A DNA stretch of 29,521 bases from Bacillota bacterium (GCA_023392995.1 JAEWMZ010000444.1:1-29521); one strand, 5' to 3'; shown: positions 1-9,198, counted from the first letter of the stretch. Notes: generated from the sequence alone by a model not told the origin. Numbers and translations are program-made.

Positions 1-24
1 AAAAATAATCAGGAGGATAGGTAG

Positions 25-1680
25 ATGATATTAAACATGAAGTATAAAAAACGAATTTTACTGGCAATGGCAGGTATACTAATTGCATTTAGCCATGCGG
101 ACAGCAGGAAGGAAGTGAGTGCAGCCGTTGCTGATGCAAAAAGCACTTCGTCCGCCGCAAAAAGTGCTGATACGAAGATGGAAGCCAGTCTTTATCCCAT
201 CCACGTTATGACAAAAGGAGAGGAACTCTACGGCTACATTGACAGCACAGGATCGGTCGTAATTGATCCCCAATATATGGCGGCAGGAAATTTCTCGGAG
301 GGTTTGGCGATTGTTAATCAGGATAATCGTTATTTCGTAATCAATACAAAGGGAGAGGTTGTCTTAAGAACAACGAATTATCTCAATGATTTTCATCAGG
401 GTCTTGCCTCCTTTCTTGACAGCAAAACCTACAAGAGTGGTTATATTAACACCGAGGGTAAGGTTGTGATGAAAGCAGCTTATGATTATGCCGGTAACTT
501 CGATAAGAATAATACAGCGATTGTAGCAAAGGAAGGAAAGTACTATCGCATTAACAAACAGGGAAAGATTTTAAAGACCTATTCCTTACCAAGTGAAAAT
601 TACTACTATGATATAACGGACGATGGTTATGTTATTTTTACGAATACATCCACCTTTCTCAAGGGAGTCAGGGATCTTAATGGTAAAATCATCCTTAAGG
701 ATAACTACAGCCAGATTATATACCTTGGAGAAGGCTTATTTGGTGTAAAGGAGAAGCTGCCGGATGCGGAAAGCTATCGCGCCAATATTATGCCCGCTGC
801 CCTTTTTAACAAGAACGGAAAACAGTTGACACCATATAAATTCTATGATCTGAGTGTTTACAATAATAAATATGCTTCCTGTACGGACAGCAAGAATACC
901 TACCTAATCAACACCAAGGGAAAGATAATTACCTCCATACCAAAACAAGAAGGCCGCGGCTCATTGACCGTCCTTGGAAATGTTGTTCAGGCAGATATTG
1001 ATAACAAACTGTCTTACCTTGCGCTGGACGGAAGTCTGATTTGGAAAGCACCGGAGGTTACAACTCTGTCAGATGGAAGCACCATTCGTTCTGTCAAAGT
1101 GAAACCAAATAAATACGACGTTGTTTATTATCCAGAGCTGGAGGGTTTAAGTAACGCCGAGGTCCAGACACAAATTAATAATAAATTGAAGAACCTGTTT
1201 ACAGCCCATCGGTTAAAGCTTACCGAGAAGGATGAGCTGATGGTGGAGGATAACTTTTTCGCGGAGCAGTTCAACGATCTTCTTATGATCTGCAAGACCG
1301 GATATGACTACCCTGTAGGAGCAGCTCATGGAACCCCCTTCCGTCTCTACTATTTTATAAATACTCAAACGGGTGACTTTTATCAGTTTAAGGATCTCTT
1401 TTTAAAGGACAGTAATTACATCAAGACCCTTGACAATATTGTTCGTAAACAAATGAAGGCACAGGAGAAGAAGGAAGGCATTACCTATGATGCAAAAGAT
1501 GGTACCTATATTAGTGAAAACCAATTCTTTTATCTTGGTAAGGATGCATTAACCATTTATTTTGACTCTGGGGAGATTGCTCCTTATGCAGCAGGTTTTC
1601 CTAAGTTTGAGATACCATTTTCCCAGATCAGCGACTTGATTAATACAGAGGGTGAGTTTTGGAAGGCATTTCAGAAATAA
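25..1680 (+). CDS. Secreted WG-repeat protein with C-terminal DUF3298/RsiV-like domain
   Basis: 551 residues, AGGAGG at 11-16 and ATG at 25; a second in-frame ATG lies at residue 5. Residues about 5-25 form a basic then hydrophobic N-terminal export signal. Residues about 60-330 hold several WG-type repeats, recognisable as 'GYIDSTGSVVIDPQY', 'GYINTEGKVVMKAAYDY' and similar lines alternating with 'F.EGLA.V'. From about residue 355 the sequence changes to a DUF4163/DUF3298 arrangement as in PdaC and RsiV ('YYPELEGL', then 'IAPYAAGFPKFEIPF' near the end). WG repeats are presumed binding modules and DUF3298 is found in extracytoplasmic sensor or lysozyme-binding proteins; no enzymatic residues are evident. 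It is probably a surface or secreted binding protein. The ligand is unknown. It is monocistronic, followed by a terminator. Confidence 0.85.
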   Translation: MILNMKYKKRILLAMAGILIAFSHADSRKEVSAAVADAKSTSSAAKSADTKMEASLYPIHVMTKGEELYGYIDSTGSVVIDPQYMAAGNFSEGLAIVNQDNRYFVINTKGEVVLRTTNYLNDFHQGLASFLDSKTYKSGYINTEGKVVMKAAYDYAGNFDKNNTAIVAKEGKYYRINKQGKILKTYSLPSENYYYDITDDGYVIFTNTSTFLKGVRDLNGKIILKDNYSQIIYLGEGLFGVKEKLPDAESYRANIMPAALFNKNGKQLTPYKFYDLSVYNNKYASCTDSKNTYLINTKGKIITSIPKQEGRGSLTVLGNVVQADIDNKLSYLALDGSLIWKAPEVTTLSDGSTIRSVKVKPNKYDVVYYPELEGLSNAEVQTQINNKLKNLFTAHRLKLTEKDELMVEDNFFAEQFNDLLMICKTGYDYPVGAAHGTPFRLYYFINTQTGDFYQFKDLFLKDSNYIKTLDNIVRKQMKAQEKKEGITYDAKDGTYISENQFFYLGKDALTIYFDSGEIAPYAAGFPKFEIPFSQISDLINTEGEFWKAFQK

Positions 1681-1709
1681 GGTAATAAGATCATAATTAT
1701 GAATAAAAG

Positions 1710-1793
1710 TGGCAGCAGGATTTGAGCTATTCCATAAGTTGGATTTTAATCGAACAATGAATGGGATATTCATATCGTGCTGCCAATTTTTTT
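1710..1793 (+). terminator. Intrinsic terminator after the WG-repeat gene
   Basis: TGGCAGCA (1710-1717) pairs perfectly with TGCTGCCA (1778-1785) and is followed by seven T at 1787-1793. The intervening 60 nt contain a smaller TGAAT/ATTCA hairpin. It lies 30 nt after the stop codon. Confidence 0.7.
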
Positions 1794-2156
1794 GTTATCA
1801 TGGTATGTTGGTACATACATGCTTCTAATGATAAGATAGGGTTATTAATCCTATGGGGGAAACACAAATGGTGTTCCCGTGGGAAATTCTATGTAAACGA
1901 ATAAAGTGTAAGTGGTACAGCGTCTCTAAACTATGTTCTAAACAATATCATAAAGATACTTAGTTTAATAATTAGAGTAATACCATTTTGCATGAATTAA
2001 CACAATAGGCTAATTAGCTGCTTGCTAAAAGCTGCTAGATCTGCTACACCCTTAGGTCAAAATAGATATAATGAAAAATAAGCTGTGTATGACGTATTAA
2101 TGAATTAGTAATAAATTATATTAAACTATATTTGGAAGAGAAAGCGCTCCGGAGGC
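1794..2156. other. Gene-free interval with three consecutive small hairpins
   Basis: There is no credible ORF. Three short inverted repeats follow each other: TATGT/ACATA (1804-1817), ATAGG/CCTAT (1836-1854) and GGGAAACAC/GGTGTTCCC (1857-1878, one bulge). The rest (about 1890-2156) is A+T-rich and shows nothing I can name. Confidence 0.4.
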
Positions 2157-3128
2157 CTAGATTCCATCTATAGGATCAGCTAAATCAACTTTTCCTTGCA
2201 GGACGTCGTTGCATAGTATATGACATATTTTTTCGGGCTCTTCAAAGCAAGGACTGTGTGCTGAGTGCTCAAATGTATAAAACCCTTTTACTGGCGCATT
2301 TACTGCAGCTGCATATTCCTTTGCAATAACATAGGATACTTGATAGTCATATTTGCCTTGAAAAATATATACAGGCACCTTTAACTCTGGCACCTGCGTA
2401 AATAAATCGGTTTGAAGTACAAAATCCCATAAGCATTTTAGAGAAAGACTGCTTCCCCTGAGGAAGTTGAGTTTTTCTTTTAATGTATATCCTTTATAGC
2501 CGAGTAAAGTCATAACAAATTCTATCATTGAGGTGCAATTATGCATAATACCGATACCCAGCTTCATCATGCCATCACTTCGCACACCAAGGTATGGAAG
2601 GCTAACCTCACCGCCTTTGTCGACAGGGAAGCGTTCTAGCTTTCGAAGCATCTTTTTATTGTTTGCTTTTCGAAATTCCTGCAGCATAAAGGTATAGGCC
2701 AGACGCTCCGATTCCAATTGTCTTGCCACCTGGCCAATACCGATATATGCGTGGAATAGCTGCGGTGCTTGCTGCACCGTAAGTACCCCGAGCAGTGTAC
2801 CCCAGGAGTGACCCATAACATAGATCTTTTCCTTGCTGAATCGTTTCCTCAGATAATGAGCTACTGCAATTGTATCGGAGATCATCTGCTCTATTGTCAT
2901 TTCTTCTTTTGCAATGCGGGGGTTATACGATATTCCGCTTCCACGCTGCTCCCACCAGCAAACCGTAAAGATTTTTTCCAGTCCCGTGGGATACTTTGCG
3001 GTAAATGCGAATTCGGGTGAACCAGGTCCGCCGTGAAGGAAGAGTAATACTGGGTTTTCAAGGTCTTCACTCTGCAAAAACATTCCTTGCTTTATTCCGT
3101 TAATTTCAACATAAATCTTTTCATTCAT
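2157..3128 (-). CDS. Alpha/beta hydrolase, proline iminopeptidase-like
   Basis: 323 residues; ATG at 3128 preceded by AGGAGG. The fold-defining elements are present in order: 'LFLHGGPGSPEF' (oxyanion-hole HGGPG, about residues 30-41), 'WWEQRGSGIS' (about 58-67), the nucleophile elbow 'MGHSWGTLLG' with Ser in GHSWG (about residue 107), an acid in 'FQGKYDYQVSY', and the catalytic His in 'FEHSAHSPCFEEP'. HGGPG plus DQRG-like and GxSxG motifs are typical of the S33 prolyl aminopeptidase group; the usual DQRG is EQRG here. It is cytoplasmic, with no signal peptide. The substrate could equally be a small ester or amide. It is a single gene, divergent from tag. Confidence 0.88.
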   Translation of the reverse strand: MNEKIYVEINGIKQGMFLQSEDLENPVLLFLHGGPGSPEFAFTAKYPTGLEKIFTVCWWEQRGSGISYNPRIAKEEMTIEQMISDTIAVAHYLRKRFSKEKIYVMGHSWGTLLGVLTVQQAPQLFHAYIGIGQVARQLESERLAYTFMLQEFRKANNKKMLRKLERFPVDKGGEVSLPYLGVRSDGMMKLGIGIMHNCTSMIEFVMTLLGYKGYTLKEKLNFLRGSSLSLKCLWDFVLQTDLFTQVPELKVPVYIFQGKYDYQVSYVIAKEYAAAVNAPVKGFYTFEHSAHSPCFEEPEKICHILCNDVLQGKVDLADPIDGI

Positions 3129-3410
3129 TAATCCGCCTCCTGCTTAAATTACAGATAATATTGAGCTTATTATAATACAAAAAAATCCAATTAAATAGAT
3201 ATCATATGAATTTAAGATATAACTTTGCATGTAGATAAGGGGAAGCTTTGCAATCATTGAATAAAAGATATCTGCGAGATTATTCTTTCATAGGTGGTGA
3301 CAATAATGTAGTATAAGATATATAGGGATAGAATAGAATTTTTTACTTTCACTGAAGGTTAGAAATTCCAATTATATTTGAAGGTCTTAAAGAAACAGGA
3401 GGAAAAAACA

Positions 3411-3974
3411 ATGACTGAATTAAAGCGATGCGATTGGGCGGTAAAAAGCAAGTTGGAGCAGGAGTATCATGACCTTGAATGGGGGATTCCGGTTCATGAT
3501 GATAAGAAACTATTTAAAATGTTGATTCTGGAAGGAAAACAAGCAGGGTTAAGCTGGGCTACAATTCTTGCAAAAATGGACACGCTATGCGCAGCCTTTG
3601 ATGATTTTAACCCGGAGATTCTCGTGACGTATCATGAGGAAAAAATAGAAGCCCTTTTGCAGAATAATGGAATTATTAAGAACAGGCAAAAGGTAAATGC
3701 TGTTGTCAGTAATGCAAAGGCTTATTATAGGTTGTGTGAGGAATTTGGCTCTTTGGACAATTATTTGTGGTCATATGTCAATTGGCAGCCTGTTATCAAT
3801 GAATGGACTAGAATTGAAGAGGTGCCCTCCAGTACACCTGTATCCGATGCGATCAGCAAGGACTTGAAAAAACGAGACTTCAAATTTGTAGGCACTACTA
3901 CGATTTATGCTTTTATGCAGTCGGTCGGAATGGTTAATGACCATTTAACTTCCTGCGCCTTTTATCATAGATAA
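3411..3974 (+). CDS. tag: DNA-3-methyladenine glycosylase I
   Basis: 187 residues, matching the family length. The start at 3411 is chosen because AGGAGG (3397-3402) sits 8 nt upstream; an upstream in-frame TTG (3378) has no such site. The protein excises 3-methyladenine from alkylated DNA, leaving an abasic site for base excision repair. The Tag hallmarks are visible: N-terminal 'RCDW' and 'YHDLEWG' and C-terminal 'NDHLTSCAFY' supply the Cys/His/His/Cys zinc ligands, and 'EGKQAGLSW' carries the conserved Glu of the base-binding pocket. It is a single gene in the gap between the hydrolase and the moxR operon. I see no convincing promoter in 3129-3410. Confidence 0.95.
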   Translation: MTELKRCDWAVKSKLEQEYHDLEWGIPVHDDKKLFKMLILEGKQAGLSWATILAKMDTLCAAFDDFNPEILVTYHEEKIEALLQNNGIIKNRQKVNAVVSNAKAYYRLCEEFGSLDNYLWSYVNWQPVINEWTRIEEVPSSTPVSDAISKDLKKRDFKFVGTTTIYAFMQSVGMVNDHLTSCAFYHR

Positions 3975-3987
3975 GGGATGGAAGCAA

Positions 3988-4015
3988 TTGACATATTACT
4001 GAGAAGTGATATGAT
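3988..4015 (+). promoter_or_regulatory. SigmaA promoter for the moxR operon
   Basis: The -35 is TTGACA (3988-3993, perfect) and the -10 is TATGAT (4010-4015), with a 16-bp spacer. Transcription would begin near 4022, giving a leader of about 210 nt before the moxR-like start. Confidence 0.65.
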
Positions 4016-4086
4016 AATATTAGGAGTAATCGTGTCGATTCGTTGACGAACGAAATTCAGAAATACGTTATTTCATATTTACTTTT

Positions 4087-4210
4087 AAACCTCCACTCCT
4101 GATTCAGGATGAGGTTTCGAAAACAACTGGACATAAGGGCGGGGCAGATGATAACAAAGAATAAGAAGCAGCTGCGAGGCCTTAATTTAAGTTGAAATTA
4201 CCGGCTTCGC
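4087..4210 (+). promoter_or_regulatory. Structured leader upstream of the moxR-like gene
   Basis: Two stem-loops lie in the predicted 5' UTR. The first pairs AAACCTC (4087-4093) with GAGGTTT (4111-4117) around an inner TCCT/AGGA stem. The second pairs GCGAGGCC (4174-4181) with GGCTTCGC (4203-4210, one G-U) around TAATTT/AAATTA and ends 15 nt before the AGGAGG. Neither has a T tract, so they are not plain terminators. No known riboswitch class is recognised. Confidence 0.35.
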
Positions 4211-4234
4211 TGCCAGCTCAAATCAGGAGGGTGT

Positions 4235-5176
4235 ATGCAGAAGCAAAAGGTAATAGAGGACATAGTTCAGAACATTGAAAAAGTCATAGTAGGAAAAACA
4301 GAAGTAATTGAATTGGCGGTGATAGCCTTGTTGTCGGAAGGACATCTTCTGATCGAGGATGTACCCGGTGTCGGAAAAACTACGCTGGCCAATGCCATAT
4401 CAAAATCCATTGACTGCGGCTTTAACCGTATCCAGTTCACACCCGATACACTGCCCAGCGATATCACCGGTGTATCTGTTTATAATATGCAGACGGGACA
4501 GTTCGAATTTACACCCGGTGCCATTATGAATCACATCATATTGGCGGATGAAGTGAACCGAACCTCTCCAAAGACCCAGGCCAGCTTATTGGAAGCCATG
4601 GAGGAAAAGCAGATCAGTGTGGATGGAAAGACCTATCCGCTGCCCAGTCCTTTTATGGTCATTGCAACTCAGAATCCCATTGACTATCTGGGAACCTATA
4701 ATCTGCCGGAAGCCCAGTTAGATCGATTTCTTATGAAATTATCCATGGGTTATCCAAGTATGGCAGATGAAAAAAGGATGGCGGATTATTACATTAAACA
4801 AAGCCCCATAAAGTCACTGGAACCAGTAACGGACGGGAAAACCATAGCTGCCATGCAGGAGGAAGTAAAGACCGTTAAAATACACCGTGATTTGATTTCC
4901 TACATAATTGAAATAATAGATGGAACAAGAAAGGATACGAATATTGCACTAGGTGCCAGCCCAAGGGCTACGCTGGCGCTAATCCGGGCATCCCAGGCGG
5001 CAGCTTATTATGAGGGCAGGGATTACTGTATTCCGGATGATATCCAAAAAGTAATTCATCCGGTAATCAGACACCGGCTGATCCTTTCACCGGAATCCAG
5101 ACTAAATAAGCTTACGGCCGAGAAGGTACTGGATAAGATTGTAGCCAAATACCGTGTACCCATACTTCCTGTATGA
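4235..5176 (+). CDS. MoxR-family AAA+ ATPase
   Basis: 313 residues, the usual MoxR size; AGGAGG at 4225-4230. It shows Walker A 'GVGKTT' (Lys48), Walker B 'ILADEVNR' (102-109), the MoxR signature 'TSPKTQASLLEAMEE', sensor 1 'ATQNP' and the 'LPEAQLDRF' arginine-finger region. MoxR ATPases act as chaperone-like remodelling enzymes, usually encoded next to DUF58 and transglutaminase-like membrane proteins, exactly as here. It is the first gene of a three-gene operon and the ATPase of a presumed envelope-associated complex. The client is unknown. Confidence 0.93.
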   Translation: MQKQKVIEDIVQNIEKVIVGKTEVIELAVIALLSEGHLLIEDVPGVGKTTLANAISKSIDCGFNRIQFTPDTLPSDITGVSVYNMQTGQFEFTPGAIMNHIILADEVNRTSPKTQASLLEAMEEKQISVDGKTYPLPSPFMVIATQNPIDYLGTYNLPEAQLDRFLMKLSMGYPSMADEKRMADYYIKQSPIKSLEPVTDGKTIAAMQEEVKTVKIHRDLISYIIEIIDGTRKDTNIALGASPRATLALIRASQAAAYYEGRDYCIPDDIQKVIHPVIRHRLILSPESRLNKLTAEKVLDKIVAKYRVPILPV

Positions 5177-5402
5177 TGCGCATAGATTAGATGTCGTGAC
5201 ATGTACTAACCTGTATAAATTTCACTTAATCCAGCACCTGCTATTTCCACTGATGCCGCGTTTTCAAAAGTGCTTGTACGCAAGCCCTTTGATCAGCGTA
5301 GGAACCACTACGCCTCTTTCCTTCGCCTTGCCTCAGTATAAATATCAGGCACTGATATTACGCGAGTTTACACAAGGCAGTACGAGTGCAGGAAGGAGTA
5401 AT
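5177..5402 (+). other. 226-bp spacer with three small palindromes inside the moxR operon
   Basis: An open frame runs through here from 5154 but looks non-coding, and the DUF58 gene has its own ribosome binding site at the end. It contains ATGTCgtGACAT (5191-5202), GCGTAG/CTACGC (5296-5313, 6-nt loop) and ATATCAG/CTGATAT (5342-5358, 3-nt loop). No function is assigned. Confidence 0.4.
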
Positions 5403-6587
5403 ATGGTTATTAACCGTATCATAATGTTGATTTTAATTGTAGCATCGGCTATTTTCGCCAGTTATTACGGCGGAAATGTTTCGTATGCTCTTTTTTATAT
5501 GAGTTTATCCATACCAGTAGTCTCTGCTCTATATACTTTATATGTCTATATCCGCTTTCGTATCTATCAGGACATTGGGCAGAGGATTGTGGTAAAAGGG
5601 GATCTTACGCCCTATTCCTTTACCCTGGCCAATGAAGACTTTATTACCTTTCGCAGTATTAAGGTTAACTTTCTTCATGACAAATCAAGTATAGCCAATA
5701 TAGAGGATATTAAGGAATACTGTCTTTTGCCGGGACAGTCGGAGAGAATGGAGACTCATCTCCGGTGCAGTTATCGGGGCGAATATTTTGTGGGTGCCAA
5801 TTCTGTGGATATTATTGATTTTCTATATTTATTTAAGATTACCTATCCGATTACCTCCAAGCTAAAGATTACAGTGCTTCCCCGGGTGGTCAACATTCCG
5901 AGGCTTAGTATCGCCCCGGCGGTAAGGGATGTTAAGAACACACCCTATTTGCGGAACCTGTCTTTGGATGCCATGGACCTGGAGACAAGGAAATACATAT
6001 CAGGTGACAGCAAAAAGCAGATTCATTGGAAGGTAAGTGCCAGACGCAATCAATTATTCAGTCGAAAGTTTACCAGCAATCCGAAAACGGAAATGGCGAT
6101 ACTGATGGATTTGAGACCGATTGGGGAAGACAGCCTCACCGCTACGATCATAGAAGACCAGATTATTGAAGGTACGCTGGCAGTTGCCAACTATTGCAAG
6201 GCAAATAATACAGGAGTAAAGGTGTTTTATGAACAATCCGGTATAAAGAATATCAACATTGGAAGTAAGGCGGATTTTGATCTGTTTTACCGGCTTACCG
6301 TTCAAATGCACTTTCATGCAACAACTCCAGTAGAAAGCATATTAGTGGACAGCTTGAACTTTACGGAGAATACGGGATGTTATATCATTATTACCCATGA
6401 GATCACCTTTGATCTTTACAAGGTAATGTTAGGACTCTCAGAAAACGGCAAGGAGCTGTCCTTGCTGCTGATTCGTGATACGATTGGAACGGATGAGGAG
6501 GAGATGGTGAAAGACCTGAAGCTTTCCGGAATACTTGTAAAACAGGTCACACGGGAGGACGAAATCGGGGAGGTATTAAAAGCATGA
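5403..6587 (+). CDS. DUF58 domain membrane protein
   Basis: 394 residues from ATG 5403, which has GGAAGGAG just upstream (5391-5398). The longer open frame from 5154 adds an 83-residue low-quality extension and overlaps moxR, so I reject it. Residues about 4-22 and 28-50 are two membrane helices. The conserved DUF58 core 'RKYISGDSKKQIHWKVSARR' lies near residues 197-216, followed by a vWA-like fold 'MAILMDL'. The family is always linked to MoxR ATPases and is thought to form the membrane-bound partner. Its stop overlaps the next start (ATGA at 6584-6587), implying translational coupling with the transglutaminase gene. Confidence 0.9.
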   Translation: MVINRIIMLILIVASAIFASYYGGNVSYALFYMSLSIPVVSALYTLYVYIRFRIYQDIGQRIVVKGDLTPYSFTLANEDFITFRSIKVNFLHDKSSIANIEDIKEYCLLPGQSERMETHLRCSYRGEYFVGANSVDIIDFLYLFKITYPITSKLKITVLPRVVNIPRLSIAPAVRDVKNTPYLRNLSLDAMDLETRKYISGDSKKQIHWKVSARRNQLFSRKFTSNPKTEMAILMDLRPIGEDSLTATIIEDQIIEGTLAVANYCKANNTGVKVFYEQSGIKNINIGSKADFDLFYRLTVQMHFHATTPVESILVDSLNFTENTGCYIIITHEITFDLYKVMLGLSENGKELSLLLIRDTIGTDEEEMVKDLKLSGILVKQVTREDEIGEVLKA

Positions 6588-8977
6588 ATACAGGAAAGCA
6601 GTTAGGAAGAAGATTGGCTGTTACGGAAAGTCTTTTGCTAACCCTGGCTATGGGTGCATATTTTAATAATCTGTTCGGACTGAGGGTTTCTATTTTAGCC
6701 CTTGTGTTTTTTTCGGTCATTTTTCTGGGAATGATCTATTTTATTGACCAGTACAAAAATAATCTTCTGACCTATTTTGTACTGGCAGGCATTTTGCTGG
6801 CTTTTATCATGGTCAGCATATCATTAAAATTCGATTTTATGCGGGAAATGAGGAACCTGTATCAATGGTGCCTTATTTATAACGGAGATGAGAAGTTGTA
6901 TGAGGGAGGTTACGGTATGACAGTAATGGCAGGGATTATCCTGCTGTGCGGTATCGTGACTTATTTCCTGCACCGTTTAAAAATGGTAAAGAACATAGCC
7001 GCCGCGGTTCTGGCGGTGCTGCTCATTCTCTCAGCTGTGAATCAGGTTAATATACCTAAAATTACAGTCGGAGTCATTATCTTCTATTCTTTATCAACCC
7101 TGGCTGAGTACTGTGGCAAATTATATTATAAGAGCAATAACACCGTAAATAATAGTATTGCTACTGTTTATCTGGCACCGGCCTGTATCCTTATCGCTTT
7201 GTTATCGATAACGCTGCCATCGGATTCGAAGCCCATTCAATGGAAGGGGGTTAAGCTCCTGATTGAAAAAGCACAGGAGCAGGGGTCACTCTTGATTACT
7301 AGGCTAGAGCTCTATTTTGACAGTACCGGTGATGAATTTGCCTTCAATTTCTCTGGCTATTCGGAAGATCGCAAAGAACTTGGGGGAGATATTAATGAAA
7401 AGAAAGAAACCGCTTTAAAAATTAATACGCAGAATAAAAGTACTTCAGCGGGATATCTCATTGGTTCCATAAGCGATATTTATACGGGGAGGAGCTGGGA
7501 GAGAAGCCAGCAAGCCTTGGAACTTGAGAAAGAAGATTACTATTATGACTTTTATGAGCTATTGAATGCCTTTGCCAGGGAAGGAGCAACCGGCAGGAAT
7601 TTAACTAATATTATTAAAAATAGAAGCTATGATATTGAATACTACGATATCAGAACCAGATCCTTGTTCTATCCCTTAAAAGCCTATGATATTGACTTCT
7701 ACCAGAATATTAAATTTAATGAAACACCCCAGGGAGCGTTTTTATCTGATAAAGCCAACGGAATCGGGTTTCATTATAATGTTCGATATTATGAACTGAA
7801 TCTAAATCATAAGCTCTTACAGAGGATGCTCCGGGAAGGAACTGAGAATAACGCTTCTGTATCACCGGAGATTTTAAGCAAAACCGCAAAGGAATTATTT
7901 AATTATGACATTCTGCCAGCAGACATAAACCTGGAAGAATTAAAACAGGAGCTTATTCGCCGCTCTGCCAAAATAAAGACCCAATATACCGTTCTGCCGG
8001 ATTCTCTGCCGGAACGGGTCAGAATACTGGCGGATCAGTTAACGGAAGGCTGTGAGAATGATTACGATAAATTAAAAGCAATAGAAACTTATCTGAACTC
8101 GCTTCCATATACGACCCAGATTGGAAAGACACCGGGCGGAGAAGATTTTGTGGATTATTTTCTGTTCCATCAGAAAAAGGGCTACTGTACCTATTTCGCT
8201 TCTGCATTCGGAGTACTGGCTCGATGTGTCGGCATACCCACACGTTATGTCGAAGGCTTTATGGTGGATTATAAAGAAAAAGATAACGCCGGAGCCTATC
8301 AGGTAGGCAGCAACAGTGCTCATGCCTGGGTTGAGGCATATATAGAAGGAATCGGATGGATTCCCTTTGAACCGACACCTGCCTTCTATAGAGCCAGGTA
8401 TACCCAGTGGCAGGAGGAAATAAAAGCCTCTGAATACAGCAATTATGGCGGACCCGGTGCTGTGCAGCCTACGATACCGCCGGCTTACCAGGAGCTGATT
8501 AACAACGGAGAGAATACGGAGCTTTATGATAGCGAGCAGAAAAATCATTTGCTGCCATTTTTGGGGGTGGTGATGAGTATTTTAGTTATATTCCTGGGGA
8601 TTGGGTTTATTTATTATAAAATATTAATCGGTAAATATAAGAAGAAATTCGAGAATGCGTCAGGGAATGGAAAGCTCTTTTTGACGATGGCTGAAATTCT
8701 GCATTATCTGGAGAAGGAGGGCTTTCGTATGACCGATGAGGATACGCTGCTGACTTTTGCGGGTAGAATTGGGAATAAGATTAGCTTTCGTGAGATGAAT
8801 TTTTTGAAGGTTGCCGGGATATATATGGGGGTTAGATATGGTGAGCATGAGGTGAAGACAAAAGAGCTTGAGCGGGTTATGGGATTTTCGAAGTCTTTCA
8901 GGGGGTACTTGGAAGAGAGGCTGGGGAAAAGAAGAATGTTTTTGGATTGGTTTTGGTATTTGCATTTTAGGCAGTGA
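6584..8977 (+). CDS. Transmembrane transglutaminase-like protein (TgpA/DUF3488 type)
   Basis: 797 residues. The N-terminal 210 residues are a bundle of hydrophobic helices. A long extracytoplasmic region follows and contains the transglutaminase-like core: Cys535 in 'KGYCTYFASAFGVLARC', His580 in 'SAHAWVEAY' and Glu596 in 'FEPTP', where many relatives have Asp. One more membrane helix (about 662-685) precedes a cytoplasmic C-terminal tail resembling DUF4129. Such proteins accompany MoxR and DUF58 and are presumed to crosslink or cleave envelope peptides. It overlaps the DUF58 gene by 4 nt and is last in the operon. No terminator is seen directly behind it. Confidence 0.9.
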   Translation: MNTGKQLGRRLAVTESLLLTLAMGAYFNNLFGLRVSILALVFFSVIFLGMIYFIDQYKNNLLTYFVLAGILLAFIMVSISLKFDFMREMRNLYQWCLIYNGDEKLYEGGYGMTVMAGIILLCGIVTYFLHRLKMVKNIAAAVLAVLLILSAVNQVNIPKITVGVIIFYSLSTLAEYCGKLYYKSNNTVNNSIATVYLAPACILIALLSITLPSDSKPIQWKGVKLLIEKAQEQGSLLITRLELYFDSTGDEFAFNFSGYSEDRKELGGDINEKKETALKINTQNKSTSAGYLIGSISDIYTGRSWERSQQALELEKEDYYYDFYELLNAFAREGATGRNLTNIIKNRSYDIEYYDIRTRSLFYPLKAYDIDFYQNIKFNETPQGAFLSDKANGIGFHYNVRYYELNLNHKLLQRMLREGTENNASVSPEILSKTAKELFNYDILPADINLEELKQELIRRSAKIKTQYTVLPDSLPERVRILADQLTEGCENDYDKLKAIETYLNSLPYTTQIGKTPGGEDFVDYFLFHQKKGYCTYFASAFGVLARCVGIPTRYVEGFMVDYKEKDNAGAYQVGSNSAHAWVEAYIEGIGWIPFEPTPAFYRARYTQWQEEIKASEYSNYGGPGAVQPTIPPAYQELINNGENTELYDSEQKNHLLPFLGVVMSILVIFLGIGFIYYKILIGKYKKKFENASGNGKLFLTMAEILHYLEKEGFRMTDEDTLLTFAGRIGNKISFREMNFLKVAGIYMGVRYGEHEVKTKELERVMGFSKSFRGYLEERLGKRRMFLDWFWYLHFRQ

Positions 8978-9017
8978 ATAAGGCAGAGAACATAAAGCAA
9001 CTATATGAAAGGATTTG

Positions 9018-9179
9018 GAACATGTGCTAAGTAAGGAACGCGTGGATGCAATCTGGACATTGATAAAAAGGAGGTATCTGAATGCAGAAAAGTATGCAAT
9101 TTTAAAAGAGTTGCGTTAACTAAAGATGCTAAAAGAGATAAAAGAACTGGCACAAACAGTGCATTACTATAAAGCATGA
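9018..9179 (+). pseudogene. Possible relic of a coding region between the transglutaminase gene and the IS
   Basis: One frame reads as protein-like sequence ('SKERVDAIWTLIKRRYLNAE', then 'MLKEIKELAQTVHYYKA') broken by a TAA at 9117-9119, ending at TGA 9177-9179. No family is recognised and another frame is also partly open, so this is only a suspicion of gene decay. Confidence 0.25.
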
Positions 9180-9187
9180 TTTATAAT

Positions 9188-9195
9188 AGCGGGGC
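9188..9195. repeat. Left arm of a hairpin split by the IS (partner 10705-10712)
   Basis: AGCGGGGC here and GCCCCGCT at 10705-10712 are perfectly complementary. Removing the element plus one target copy restores an 8-bp GC-rich stem with a 14-nt loop. In minus orientation this would be the first hairpin after the tRNA-Gly transcription unit, although the T-rich tail is weak. Confidence 0.6.
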
Positions 9196-9198
9196 GAA

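Noticed and set aside
5154..5402. N-terminal extension of the DUF58 protein
   Set aside because: It overlaps moxR, looks non-coding in composition and has no family match by eye, while ATG 5403 has a good Shine-Dalgarno sequence and a typical DUF58 membrane start.
8072..8548. 158-codon open frame on the minus strand
   Set aside because: It lies wholly inside the transglutaminase core, which has the conserved Cys/His motifs on the plus strand; no ribosome binding site or recognisable domain.
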